A stretch of DNA of 32,911 bases from NCBI GenBank assembly GCA_949288735.1, contig CASELE010000020.1:1-32911 (forward strand), written 5' to 3'. A model generated the notes under the pieces. It saw nothing but the letters and a program-made list of their open reading frames with translations. It ran no database searches and was not told the origin of the DNA. The DNA is from an uncultured Alistipes sp. (lineage in GTDB: Bacteria > Bacteroidota > Bacteroidia > Bacteroidales > Rikenellaceae). Positions within the stretch are counted from its first letter, which is position 1; the number at the start of each line of letters is the position of its first letter. Below, in pieces: positions 16,226 through 24,828 of the stretch. Made by a program: the position numbers and the translations under genes.

Positions 16226-17671
16226 ATGGAGACGACCTTACTTCTCATCCTCGCCGCTGCGGTGCTGTGCTGCGGCGCGCTGCTTTTCGAAGCAGTGCGG
16301 CTGCGACGCGCGCAGCGGCAGCATGCGGCCGAAGCAGCGGAACGCGACGGCGAGCTACGCCGCACGGCCGAGGCGCGGACGGCGGCCGAAACCGAGTGCG
16401 CCCTTCTGCGCGAACGGCTCGCCGCCGCCGAGGAGCGCCATGCGGCCGCGACGGCAGCCGCCGAGGAACGGGCCCGGCAGCTTGCGGAGGAACGCACCGC
16501 CGCCGAGACGGCCCGCGCCGCCGCCCAGACCCGCCTCACGGCGCTCGAGGAGCGGATGGCGGCATCCGAAAGCGAACGTGCCAAGGCCGAGGAGATGCTC
16601 CGCACGCAGTTCCGCAACCTGGCCAACGACATCTTCGGCGAGCAGTCGCGCCGCTTCCGCGAGACGAACCGCGAATCGCTCGACGTGCTGCTCAAGCCCT
16701 TCCGCGAAAACATCACGGAGTTCCGGACCCGCGTGGAGCGCATCTACGCCGAGGAGAACGAGCAGCGCGGCGCCCTGAAGAACGAGCTGCGCAACCTCAT
16801 GGAACTCAACCGCCGCATCACGACCGAAACCACCAACCTCACCAACGCCCTCAAGGGCAACTCGAAGGTACAGGGCGACTGGGGCGAGATGATTCTCGAC
16901 ACGATTCTCGAAAGCTCCAGCCTCGTGCGCGGCATCCACTACGACACGCAGGTCAACCTGAAGGATGCCGAGGGGAACAACCTGCGCCCCGACGTGGTGC
17001 TCCGTCTGCCCGAGGAGAAGCGCATCGTCATCGATTCGAAGGTATCGCTCACCGCCTTCGTGGGCTACGTGAGCGCCGAAACGGAGGAGGAGCGGCGCCG
17101 TCTGCTCGCGGCCCATGTCGCCTCGGTGCGGCAGCATGTCGCCGAGCTGGGACGCAAGGAGTATCAACGGCTGCTCGAATCGCCCGACTTCGTCATCATG
17201 TTCGTACCGAACGAACCCGCCTTTCTCGCGGCGCTCCAGGCCGACCCCGCCATCTGGAGCGACGCCTACGAACGCAAGGTGATCGTCTCCTCGCCCACCA
17301 ACCTCTTCGCGCTGCTCAAGCTGGTGGACGATCTCTGGAAGCGCAACGCCCAGAGCCGCAACACGGCCGACATTGTCACCTACGGCACGAAGCTCTACGA
17401 TCAGCTGGTGGCCTTCACCTCCTCGCTCGAGAGCGTCGGGCTCTCGCTCGACAAGGCCCGCGACGCCTATGCCGACGCCTACAAGCGACTCACGAGCGGC
17501 AACGACAACATCATCCGCTCGGGCGAACGGCTGCGCCGGCTGGGACTCCCCACCAAGAAACGCCACTCGGCACGCACGCTCGAGGCCTCCGACCTCGGCA
17601 CGACGGAGGAGCCTGCCGCCGCTATCGCACCTTCGTCCGACGGCAGGGAGGCGGAGGAGAAGGAGGCCTGA
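16226..17671 (+). CDS. rmuC: RmuC family DNA recombination protein
   Basis: A 481-residue protein with an N-terminal membrane anchor (LLLILAAAVLCCGALLFEAV). A long Ala/Glu/Arg coiled coil follows (about residues 30-135), then the RmuC nuclease-like domain. Landmarks are KGNSKVQGDWGEMILDTILE, the PD-(D/E)XK-like region LRPDVVLRLPEEKRIVIDSKVSL with Asp and Glu/Lys positions, FVIMFVPNEPAFLAAL, and IVSSPTNLFALLKLVDDLWKR. RmuC limits inversion of repeats in E. coli, and its precise reaction is not settled. The C-terminal 50 residues are low complexity and acidic. It is likely read from the lipoprotein promoter upstream. The strong hairpin at 17692 ends the unit. Confidence 0.94.
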   Translation: METTLLLILAAAVLCCGALLFEAVRLRRAQRQHAAEAAERDGELRRTAEARTAAETECALLRERLAAAEERHAAATAAAEERARQLAEERTAAETARAAAQTRLTALEERMAASESERAKAEEMLRTQFRNLANDIFGEQSRRFRETNRESLDVLLKPFRENITEFRTRVERIYAEENEQRGALKNELRNLMELNRRITTETTNLTNALKGNSKVQGDWGEMILDTILESSSLVRGIHYDTQVNLKDAEGNNLRPDVVLRLPEEKRIVIDSKVSLTAFVGYVSAETEEERRRLLAAHVASVRQHVAELGRKEYQRLLESPDFVIMFVPNEPAFLAALQADPAIWSDAYERKVIVSSPTNLFALLKLVDDLWKRNAQSRNTADIVTYGTKLYDQLVAFTSSLESVGLSLDKARDAYADAYKRLTSGNDNIIRSGERLRRLGLPTKKRHSARTLEASDLGTTEEPAAAIAPSSDGREAEEKEA

Positions 17672-17691
17672 GGCAGCCTCCCCCTTCGAGA

Positions 17692-17733
17692 GACGGGACA
17701 GCCCGCACACTTCGGTGTGCGGGCTGTCCCGTC
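17692..17733. terminator. 19-bp hairpin with TTCG loop between convergent genes
   Basis: Bases 17692-17710 and 17715-17733 pair perfectly around a stable TTCG tetraloop. It lies between the stops of rmuC and the DUF4886 gene and probably serves both. T runs are minimal. Confidence 0.75.
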
Positions 17734-17750
17734 CATGCGGATTATGCCGG

Positions 17751-18701
17751 TCAGCGTTCCGTCTCTTCGCCGAAAGGGTCGCGCACGGCGGCCACCGCGG
17801 CCGCCTGACAGCAGGCGGCGGCAGCATCGTCTACGGGGGTCGTTTCGGATGCCGCACCGACACGGAATCCATTCCCGTTAACCGACCGGCCCGTACGGGG
17901 AGCCACGAGCGCCTCATACCACGTACAGGCCGCCACGTAACGCCCGACACCGAGATCGAGATGGTAGCCGTCACGCGTCAGTTCACGGGGCGAAGCCACA
18001 CAGCCGCGCGCGCCCTCCACGGCCGTACCGGTCGGCACGAGCAGCGTGATGCCGCTGTCACGCCGCATGCGGCGCACGGCATCGAGAATAGCCCGGTACA
18101 TGCGCTGTCTGTCCCGCCCGTAGGCCGCAAAGCCGTCATGGTCCGAATCGGAGGCATAGGCCCAAGTCATCTGCCAAGCCAGTTCCAGATCGGGATTGGC
18201 ATTATGACTCCAGACGACGGCCGCCAGCCGTTCGAGCCACGGCTCGTAGCTGGCATAGCGGCCCGAGAAGTGGGAGGCCTGCTGCAACACCACGATATCC
18301 CACCGCTCGTCGGTCAGCGCCCGGACAAGCGTCGACCGTTCGTCGACCGTCCGCCAGGCACCGCCGCCTATCGATTTGCTGTAGACATAGCACGGCGCAT
18401 CGTCCGCATAGAAGCGGCAGTGCTGTTCGAGCGAACAGCCCGGATAGTAGAGCCTGCCGAGCACCACGCGCCCCGCTCCCGCTTCGCGCAGAATGTCCGG
18501 AAGAAGCATCATGCCGTCATCCGTGAAGCTGTTGCCCACGCCGAGAATCCGCAGCGTATCGCCGCCGCAGAGCTCCCCGCCGCCGGCCGGAGACAGACTG
18601 CCGGCCCGGGCGCCGGAGCATCCGGCGCCCACGGCGAAGAGCAACAGAAGCCACACGAGTGCGCTCCGTCGCGTGAATATTCGAATCCGTAGCATACACA
18701 A
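17751..18701 (-). CDS. DUF4886 lipoprotein, SGNH-hydrolase-like
   Basis: A 316-residue exported protein, probably a lipoprotein: a basic N-terminus, the hydrophobic stretch ALVWLLLLFAVGAGC, then Cys28. Unlike the DUF4465 protein, no acidic surface signal follows the Cys. The mature protein has SGNH/GDSL features. ILGVGNSFTDDGMMLLPDIL carries the block-I Ser, IVVLQQASHFS is typical of DUF4886, and LTRDGYHLDLGVGRYVAACTWYEAL holds the Asp-x-x-His catalytic pair. An esterase acting on acetylated or other esterified glycans is plausible but is inference. The start could be 18701 or 18695. It lies 33 nt after tsaB and is probably last in that transcript. Confidence 0.85.
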   Translation of the reverse strand: MCMLRIRIFTRRSALVWLLLLFAVGAGCSGARAGSLSPAGGGELCGGDTLRILGVGNSFTDDGMMLLPDILREAGAGRVVLGRLYYPGCSLEQHCRFYADDAPCYVYSKSIGGGAWRTVDERSTLVRALTDERWDIVVLQQASHFSGRYASYEPWLERLAAVVWSHNANPDLELAWQMTWAYASDSDHDGFAAYGRDRQRMYRAILDAVRRMRRDSGITLLVPTGTAVEGARGCVASPRELTRDGYHLDLGVGRYVAACTWYEALVAPRTGRSVNGNGFRVGAASETTPVDDAAAACCQAAAVAAVRDPFGEETER

Positions 18702-18734
18702 TACGCGTCTCTCCCTGACGACGGAGCTCCGCCG

Positions 18735-19445
18735 TCAGAGTATCTTCCGTTTCGGGGCCGTAACGACGAAGTCCTTCAGATAGAAGGGTTCGAAATAAGC
18801 CACATCCTCCGTCCGTCCTTCGTCGAGCGCCTGCTGCGCCGGACGCGCCAGTCCGCGCGCCGATGGGGCCACCTCCACCAGAACGGCGTCGGGCAGCACC
18901 TCGGAACACTTGCGCGCCCCGTTGCCGAAGAGCACGAAGGGACGGCCCGCCCGATGCCTGTACGGAGCGAAGCTCTCGGGGGTCACCACCTCGGCCGCCA
19001 CCCCGGTCAACGGACGTCCGGCGGAATCGAAGAGCTGGGCATACACCTCCATGCGGCGCGCGTCGACCATCGGACAGAGCACCGCCTGCTCCCAGTCGTC
19101 GACCGCGAGAATGCCCGCTTCGTAATCCTCGCGCGCCACCTCCGTGAGCGCGTCGAGCGAACCGACCGAGAGGAGCGGAATGCCCACTCCGTAGCAGAAG
19201 CCCTTGGCGAACGAGACGCCGATGCGCAGCCCCGTGTAGGAGCCGGGGCCCTTGCCCACGGCAACGGCATCGAGGTCGTCGGGAGCGATGCCCGTCTCGC
19301 GCAGCAGCTCGTCGACAAAGAGGCCCACCTTACGGGCGTGGTCGCGGCCCTCATCGCTCTCGCGCAGCGAGATCAGCTCGCCTCCGTCGGCTATTCCGAC
19401 CGAACAGATATCCGTGCCGGTTTCGATACAAAGTATCAGACTCAT
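18735..19445 (-). CDS. tsaB: tRNA threonylcarbamoyladenosine biosynthesis protein TsaB
   Basis: Dimerisation partner of TsaD in the complex that installs t6A at position 37 of ANN-decoding tRNAs. The 236-residue product has the ASKHA-type N-terminal phosphate motif LCIETGTDICSVGI and the diagnostic VGKGPGSYTGLRIGVSFAKGF (about residues 63-83). It also has a conserved VDARRMEVYAQLF segment. The C-terminal part is divergent, as usual. It lies 57 nt downstream of smpB on the same strand with no obvious promoter between them, suggesting a translation-related operon. Confidence 0.94.
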   Translation of the reverse strand: MSLILCIETGTDICSVGIADGGELISLRESDEGRDHARKVGLFVDELLRETGIAPDDLDAVAVGKGPGSYTGLRIGVSFAKGFCYGVGIPLLSVGSLDALTEVAREDYEAGILAVDDWEQAVLCPMVDARRMEVYAQLFDSAGRPLTGVAAEVVTPESFAPYRHRAGRPFVLFGNGARKCSEVLPDAVLVEVAPSARGLARPAQQALDEGRTEDVAYFEPFYLKDFVVTAPKRKIL

Positions 19446-19502
19446 GGTATCTATAATGTTTTCTTCCTTTTTCGCTCCTCGCGCCTTACGTCGTTTGCGT
19501 CC

Positions 19503-19967
19503 TCAGCGCCGCACCCGCTTCATCGCCTGGTCCATCTCGCGGCGGGCGTCGTGTTCCTTCAGGTGCTCGCGCTTGTCGTAACTCTTGCGGCCCCGGGCGA
19601 GCCCCACGACGATCTTGGCCAGGCCGCGGTCATTCAGGAAGAGCCGCAGCCCGACGATCGTGAGTCCCCTGTCCTGTGCGGCACGCTCCAATTTGCGCAG
19701 CTCGCGGCGCGTGAGCAGCAGCTTACGGTCACGGCGCGGCACATGGTTGTTGCATGTACCCCAGTCGTATTCGGCTATGTGGACGCCGCGTATCCAGAGC
19801 TCGCCCCGGTCGAAATAACAGAAGGAGTCGGTCAGCGACGCCTTGCCCGCACGTATCGACTTGATTTCGGTGCCGACGAGCACCACGCCCGCCACGAACT
19901 CCTCGAGAATCTCGTAATCGAAGGTCGCCCGCTTGTTGCGGATATTGATCGGTTTCTGTTCTGCCAT
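19503..19967 (-). CDS. smpB: SsrA-binding protein SmpB
   Basis: Binds tmRNA (SsrA) and delivers it to stalled ribosomes for trans-translation. The 154-residue length fits the family. Motifs are the N-terminal [61 protein letters not shown], and the C-terminal [27 protein letters not shown], whose tail becomes helical on the ribosome. The tmRNA gene itself is not in this window. It lies 127 nt downstream of dnaG. I see no TAnnTTTG element in that gap, so read-through from dnaG is possible. Confidence 0.97.
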   Translation of the reverse strand: MAEQKPINIRNKRATFDYEILEEFVAGVVLVGTEIKSIRAGKASLTDSFCYFDRGELWIRGVHIAEYDWGTCNNHVPRRDRKLLLTRRELRKLERAAQDRGLTIVGLRLFLNDRGLAKIVVGLARGRKSYDKREHLKEHDARREMDQAMKRVRR

Positions 19968-20094
19968 AACGGTACGGTTCTTGCCTGTATCCTCCGGGGA
20001 GGCCGGCCGGAACGTTCGGTATCTGTTTCTATCTGTCTATGCGCATTTTCCATCTTCGGTTTGCCCGGACGTCCGGCCGCCCGGCCTCTCCGCA

Positions 20095-22077
20095 TCACAG
20101 GATCAGCCGCTGCAATCTGCGGGCTATGGTCACCTTCGCGTGGTTGAGCTGCGAGAGCCGGAGCAGGATGCGCTCCTCCTCCGTCTCGTCCAGTCCCTCG
20201 CGGGCCAGCTGCTCCTTCTGCTCGCCGATGAGCCGTTCGATCACCTTCGACTTGTAGAGCGCCACGGCCTTCGGCACCCCCACGGCCAGCATCTCGTCGG
20301 CCGTCTCCACATGGATATCCTTACGGCGCCACAGCTCGCTGGGTACGTAATGGTCGTCCGAGGTGAGCAGGTCAACGGCCAGATTGCATGCCTCGGGATC
20401 GGGATGGTTCAGGAACCAGTGGAGCGGCACCTCGACCCCCACGCCCAGCCGCTGCCACTGTTCGCGGTAGGCGGCAAGCAGTTCGTTGCAGGGCCTGTTC
20501 TCGAAGACGAGCCGGTCCGCATCGAGCTCGCCGAAAATCACCTCGGCGACGTTGCAGGGGACCATCGTCTGCCCCTCCTTGAAATCGAAGGAGCAGTGAC
20601 CGTACCGGAGCAGGTATTTCGTCAGCTCCCGCTCGAGCGACTCGATGCTGCTGCCCGCCTCGACACGCTGCCGGAACTCCACCGCCGGCCCCACCGCGGC
20701 CCGCTCTTCGGTCCGCAGCTGCGACGTCTGCCGCCGCACGAATTCGTCCGTCTCGCGGTCGCCCGTCGTGGCGAGGCGCCGGCGGGCCACCTCCGATACG
20801 AGAATCGACTCGTCCACCTCCATCGTGCGGGCGCACTCGCGGATGTAGACCGCCCGCGGGATGGCGTCGGGAATCTGGGCGATGGTCTGCACCATGTCGC
20901 TGACGAGCGCAGCCTTGCGGATCGGGTCGCCGGCCGCCTCGTCCATCAGCAGCCGCGCCTTGAACGAGAGGAAATCCTGTTCGCGCGTACGGATGTACTC
21001 CTCTACGCCGGCCGCCCCCAGCCGGCGGGCGAAGGTATCGGGGTCGTCCTCTGCGGGGAGCGGGACCACACGCACGTTCATCCCCTCGGAGAGGATCATG
21101 TCGATACCGCGCAGGGCGGCATGAATGCCCGCCGCGTCGCCGTCGTAGATGACGGTGATGTTGCGCGTAAAGCGCTTCAGCAGGCGGATCTGCTCGGTCG
21201 TGAGCGACGTGCCGGACGATGCCACCACGTTCTGCACGCCGGCCTGATACATGGAGATCACGTCGAAATAGCCCTCGACCAGAATGGCGTAGCCGCGCTG
21301 CTGAATGGCCTTCTTGGCGAAATAGAGGCCGTAAAGCTCGCGCTTCTTGCTGTAGACCTCGCTCTCGGGCGAATTCTGGTACTTGGCCACCGTCTTGTCC
21401 GTACGGAGCGTGCGGCCGCCGAAGGCCACGATGCGGCCCGAAATGTTGTGCACGGGAAAGATCACGCGGTCACGGAAACGGTCGTAGAGCGAGCCGTCGC
21501 TCTCGCGCTCGAGCGACAGTCCCGTCGAGAGGAGGAATTCACGCTTGTAACCCGCCGCCTGCGCATCGCGCGACATGCGGTCACCCCGAGCCGGGCAGAA
21601 GCCGAGACCGAAGAGGCGGATCGTCGCGTCGGTCAGTCCGCGCTGCTGCCGGAAATAGGAGAGTCCGACGCTGCGCCCCTCGGGATCGTCGTGCAGAATA
21701 CGGGCGAAATAGTCGGCGGCCCAGCCGTTGAGGGCGAGCATAGACTCGCGGTCGTCGTTGCGGCGCACCTCCTCTTCGGAGAGCTCGCGCTCCTTCACCT
21801 CGATGCCATAGCGCTTGGCTACCATGCGCAGCGCCTCGGGATAGCTCACCCCCTCCTCCTCCATGATGAAGGTGACGGCGTTGCCCCCCTTGCCGCAGCC
21901 GAAGCACTTGAAGAGTCCCTTCGACGGGGAGACGATGAACGAGGGGGTCTTCTCCTCGTGGAACGGGCAACATGCCTGGTAGTTCACCCCCTTTTTCTTC
22001 AACGTGACGTAGTCGCCGACAATCTCCACGATGTCGGCTGCGGCATATATCCGGTCTACGGTCTCCCTGTCGATCAT
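20095..22077 (-). CDS. dnaG: DNA primase
   Basis: Synthesises RNA primers for replication with the DnaB helicase. The 660-residue protein has the N-terminal zinc-binding domain (CCPFHEEKTPSF with the paired FKCFGCGKGGN) and the catalytic core with RNAP-basic motif and TOPRIM region. In the TOPRIM region, AILVEGYFDVISMYQAGVQNVVASSG gives the catalytic Glu and TVIYDGDAAGIHAALRGID the DxD. A C-terminal helicase-interaction region runs to the end. The ATG at 22077 gives the standard opening MIDRETVDRIYAAADIVEIV. The frame also opens at 22122, but that overlaps a TACCTTTG promoter element, so the shorter start is better. Confidence 0.96.
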   Translation of the reverse strand: MIDRETVDRIYAAADIVEIVGDYVTLKKKGVNYQACCPFHEEKTPSFIVSPSKGLFKCFGCGKGGNAVTFIMEEEGVSYPEALRMVAKRYGIEVKERELSEEEVRRNDDRESMLALNGWAADYFARILHDDPEGRSVGLSYFRQQRGLTDATIRLFGLGFCPARGDRMSRDAQAAGYKREFLLSTGLSLERESDGSLYDRFRDRVIFPVHNISGRIVAFGGRTLRTDKTVAKYQNSPESEVYSKKRELYGLYFAKKAIQQRGYAILVEGYFDVISMYQAGVQNVVASSGTSLTTEQIRLLKRFTRNITVIYDGDAAGIHAALRGIDMILSEGMNVRVVPLPAEDDPDTFARRLGAAGVEEYIRTREQDFLSFKARLLMDEAAGDPIRKAALVSDMVQTIAQIPDAIPRAVYIRECARTMEVDESILVSEVARRRLATTGDRETDEFVRRQTSQLRTEERAAVGPAVEFRQRVEAGSSIESLERELTKYLLRYGHCSFDFKEGQTMVPCNVAEVIFGELDADRLVFENRPCNELLAAYREQWQRLGVGVEVPLHWFLNHPDPEACNLAVDLLTSDDHYVPSELWRRKDIHVETADEMLAVGVPKAVALYKSKVIERLIGEQKEQLAREGLDETEEERILLRLSQLNHAKVTIARRLQRLIL

Positions 22078-22119
22078 ACCCCTTGCATGCACCCGCTCCT
22101 TCCGGATGGGTTTTGCAGG

Positions 22120-22127
22120 CAAAGGTA
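22120..22127 (-). promoter_or_regulatory. -7 element of dnaG
   Basis: TACCTTTG on the minus strand matches TAnnTTTG and lies 42 nt upstream of the ATG at 22077. It is divergent from the uvrB element at 22246. Confidence 0.55.
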
Positions 22128-22245
22128 CGAAATTATGGCCGACATTCGCCCTCCGGAGCGCAGATTATACGCCGGAACGCGGGACACCGCGCCGCACTCC
22201 CCCTTATTTCTTCGCACCGCGCGAAGATGGAACCGATATAATCCG

Positions 22246-22253
22246 TAATTTTG
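22246..22253 (+). promoter_or_regulatory. -7 element abutting the uvrB start codon
   Basis: TAATTTTG matches TAnnTTTG and ends 4 nt before the uvrB ATG, the same spacing as at the lytS-like gene. A leaderless or near-leaderless transcript is predicted. No -33 TTTG is clear. Confidence 0.5.
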
Positions 22254-22257
22254 CCGC

Positions 22258-24312
22258 ATGGATTTCCACCTCGTATCGGATTACGCCCCCATGGGCGACC
22301 AGCCCGAGGCCATCGCCCAGCTCGTGGGCTCGATCCGTCACGGGTCGAAACACAACGTGCTGCTCGGCGTCACGGGGTCGGGCAAGACCTTCACGGTGGC
22401 CAACGTGATTGCCGAACTGAAGCGTCCGGTCCTCGTGCTGAGCCACAACAAGACCCTTGCGGCGCAGCTCTACGGCGAATTCCGCAACTTCTTTCCGGAA
22501 AACGCCGTCGAATACTTCGTCTCCTACTACGACTACTATCAGCCCGAGGCCTATCTGCCGGCCACGGACACCTACATCGAGAAGGATCTCTCCATCAACG
22601 CCGAAATCGAGAAGATGCGGCTCAACACCGTCGCCACGCTCCTCTCGGGCCGCCGCGACGTGATCGTCGTCTCGAGCGTCTCCTGCCTCTACGGCTGCGG
22701 CAATCCGGCCGATTTCCACGCCGCGGCCGTCACCGTGAAGGTGGGTCAGATCGTCAGTTACAAACATTTCCTGTACAAGCTGGTCGAAGCGCTCTATACC
22801 CGCACCGAACGCGAACTGGAGCCCTCGACTTTCCGTGTGAACGGCGACACGATCGACATCATGGCCGCCTTCGGCGAGTTCGGCAGCCAGTGTTTCCGCG
22901 TGATGTTCTTCGACGACGAGATCGAGGCCATCTGGATCATCGACCCCGCCACGGGACAGCGCATCCAGTCGCTCGACACGCTCACCATCTACCCCACCAA
23001 CCTCTTCGTCACCACACGCGAGCGCATCAACGCGGCCGTACAGCAGATCTACCTCGATCTGGGGCGGCAGATCGACTTCTTCGAGAAGGAGGGGCGCACG
23101 GTGGAGGCACAGCGGCTCAAGCAGCGCGTGGAGTACGACCTGGAGATGATCAAGGAACTCGGCTACTGCCCCGGCATAGAGAACTACTCGCGCTATTTCG
23201 ACGGACGGCCCGAGGGGTCGCGCCCCTTCTGCCTGATCGACTACTTCCCGAAAGACTATCTGCTCGTCGTGGACGAGAGCCACGTCACGCTCCCGCAGGT
23301 ACACGCCATGTACGGAGGCGACCGCGCCCGCAAGGAGAACCTCGTGGAGTACGGCTTCCGGCTCCCCGCCGCGAAGGACAACCGCCCCCTCACCTTCACC
23401 GAATTCGAGCAGCTGCAGGGAACCTCGATCTACGTGAGCGCCACCCCCGCCGACTGGGAGCTGATGAAGAGCGAAGGGGTCGTCGCCGAGCAGCTCATCC
23501 GCCCCACGGGACTCGTGGATCCGCCGCTGGAGGTACGCGTGACGCACAATCAGATAGACGATCTGATCGAGGAGATCGACCGCCGGGTGAAAAACGACGA
23601 CAAGGTGCTCGTGACGACCATCACCAAACGGATGGCCGAGGAGCTCTCCAAATACTTCGACCGCGTGGGGGTACGCAACCGCTACATCCATTCGGACGTG
23701 GATACGCTCGAGCGCATCCAGATACTCGAGGATCTGCGCGCCGGTCTCTTCGATGTGCTCGTGGGTGTGAACCTGTTGCGCGAGGGGCTCGATCTGCCGG
23801 AGGTGGCCCTGGTGGCCATCCTCGACGCCGACAAGGAGGGATTCCTGCGCAACGTGCGCTCCATCACGCAGATAGCCGGACGAGCCGCCCGACATGCCCA
23901 GGGCAATGTCATCCTCTACGGCGACACCTGCACCGACTCGATGCGGCTGGCCATCGAGGAGAGCAACCGACGCCGGCAAAAGCAGGTACGCTACAACATG
24001 GAGCACGGAATGCTCCCCCGCCGGGCCCAGAAGAGCGGTTCGGGACAGAGCGCCCTGCTCGCGGGGCGCGACACGGCGGCGGCCGGAATGGGGACCGGAG
24101 AGCCGCTCTACCCCCTCGGCACCGAAGCCATCCTCCCCGTGGCGGCCGACGTGCGCAGAAGCTATGCCGCCGCGGAGAACATCGACACGCTCATCGCCCG
24201 GGCGAAGGAGGAGATGGAGCGGGCGGCCAAGGCACTCGACTTTCTCGCCGCGGCCAAACACCGCGACCGCATGTACGAACTGCAGAAGCTGCGCGACGAA
24301 AACCGCAAATGA
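22258..24312 (+). CDS. uvrB: Excinuclease ABC subunit B
   Basis: Damage-recognition helicase-like subunit of UvrABC nucleotide excision repair. The 684-residue length is normal. Visible parts are Walker A LLGVTGSGKTFTVAN, the beta-hairpin region YYDYYQPEAYLP, the helicase motif LLVVDESHVTLPQ, ISVSATP-like IYVSATPADWEL, and motif VI ITQIAGRAARHAQG. The C-terminal UVR motif, LIARAKEEMERAAKALDFLAAAKHRDRM, binds UvrC. The ATG at 22258 begins MDFHLVSDYAPMGDQPEAI, the standard opening. It is a single-gene unit that converges with gtrA. No LexA-type box is evident near the promoter. Confidence 0.97.
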   Translation: MDFHLVSDYAPMGDQPEAIAQLVGSIRHGSKHNVLLGVTGSGKTFTVANVIAELKRPVLVLSHNKTLAAQLYGEFRNFFPENAVEYFVSYYDYYQPEAYLPATDTYIEKDLSINAEIEKMRLNTVATLLSGRRDVIVVSSVSCLYGCGNPADFHAAAVTVKVGQIVSYKHFLYKLVEALYTRTERELEPSTFRVNGDTIDIMAAFGEFGSQCFRVMFFDDEIEAIWIIDPATGQRIQSLDTLTIYPTNLFVTTRERINAAVQQIYLDLGRQIDFFEKEGRTVEAQRLKQRVEYDLEMIKELGYCPGIENYSRYFDGRPEGSRPFCLIDYFPKDYLLVVDESHVTLPQVHAMYGGDRARKENLVEYGFRLPAAKDNRPLTFTEFEQLQGTSIYVSATPADWELMKSEGVVAEQLIRPTGLVDPPLEVRVTHNQIDDLIEEIDRRVKNDDKVLVTTITKRMAEELSKYFDRVGVRNRYIHSDVDTLERIQILEDLRAGLFDVLVGVNLLREGLDLPEVALVAILDADKEGFLRNVRSITQIAGRAARHAQGNVILYGDTCTDSMRLAIEESNRRRQKQVRYNMEHGMLPRRAQKSGSGQSALLAGRDTAAAGMGTGEPLYPLGTEAILPVAADVRRSYAAAENIDTLIARAKEEMERAAKALDFLAAAKHRDRMYELQKLRDENRK

Positions 24313-24318
24313 CGTCCC

Positions 24319-24340
24319 GCCGGGCCGGAATCCGGCCGGC
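24319..24340. terminator. GC hairpin between uvrB and gtrA
   Basis: GCCGG plus CCGG (24319-24328, one bulged G) pairs with CCGG plus CCGGC (24332-24340) around a 3-nt loop, in the 27-nt gap between convergent stops. There is no T run, so it is a weak candidate. Confidence 0.35.
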
Positions 24341-24828
24341 TACTCGTCCGCGTGTCTGAATGTGAAGTATTTGGCCATCAGATAGCTGTACACCACCGTC
24401 ACGACATTGGTCAGCACCTTCGAAGGGGTGGGCCAGATGCCGCACGCCTCGACCAGAAGCTTCATGCATCCGTAGGTGAGCAGCACCGAACCGGCGACCG
24501 AGAGGGCATAGCGGCCGAGCTGCGTCCCCGCTCCCAGCGGCGAAGTTCGGAACGCCACGTGGCGGTTGAGCCAGAAACCGGTGAAGAAGGTGACGGGAAA
24601 GACGAGAAAGAGGGCCGCGATATGGGGCGAAAGGACGAGCCACCCCAAATCGAAATTCACACGATCGAATACGAAGTTGTAGAAGAGCGCATACCACAGC
24701 GCATCGAGCCCCAGCGTCAGCAGACCGCACACGGCATAGCGGAAGGTCTGGCGCGGCACGACATGCGCGATCGGAGCGACGTAGAAGAGATCGATCGCCC
24801 GACGGATCAGCTCGGCAAGCGGCCTCAT
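24340..24828 (-). CDS. GtrA family membrane protein
   Basis: A 162-residue inner-membrane protein with four hydrophobic helices. The GtrA fold is visible in RQTFRYAVCGLLTLGLDALWYALFYN, FPVTFFTGFWLNRHVAFR and the closing LTNVVTVVYSYLMAKYFTFRH. GtrA proteins are thought to help flip or bind polyprenyl-linked sugars during cell-surface glycan synthesis. The start at 24828 is chosen because its ATG overlaps the TGA of the preceding gene (ATGA), typical of coupled operon genes. A longer start at 24846 is possible. It ends the lgt operon. Confidence 0.9.
   Translation of the reverse strand: MRPLAELIRRAIDLFYVAPIAHVVPRQTFRYAVCGLLTLGLDALWYALFYNFVFDRVNFDLGWLVLSPHIAALFLVFPVTFFTGFWLNRHVAFRTSPLGAGTQLGRYALSVAGSVLLTYGCMKLLVEACGIWPTPSKVLTNVVTVVYSYLMAKYFTFRHADE

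Noticed and set aside
22078..22122. Longer dnaG start at 22122
   Set aside because: It overlaps the TACCTTTG promoter element, and the family normally begins at the MIDRETVDRIY segment.
19933..22248. A 771-codon plus-strand frame opposite dnaG
   Set aside because: Composition is His/Arg/Leu shadow-like with no domain, and dnaG on the minus strand explains the region fully.
22204..24261. A 685-codon minus-strand frame opposite uvrB
   Set aside because: Antisense shadow of uvrB: no signal, motif or promoter supports it.
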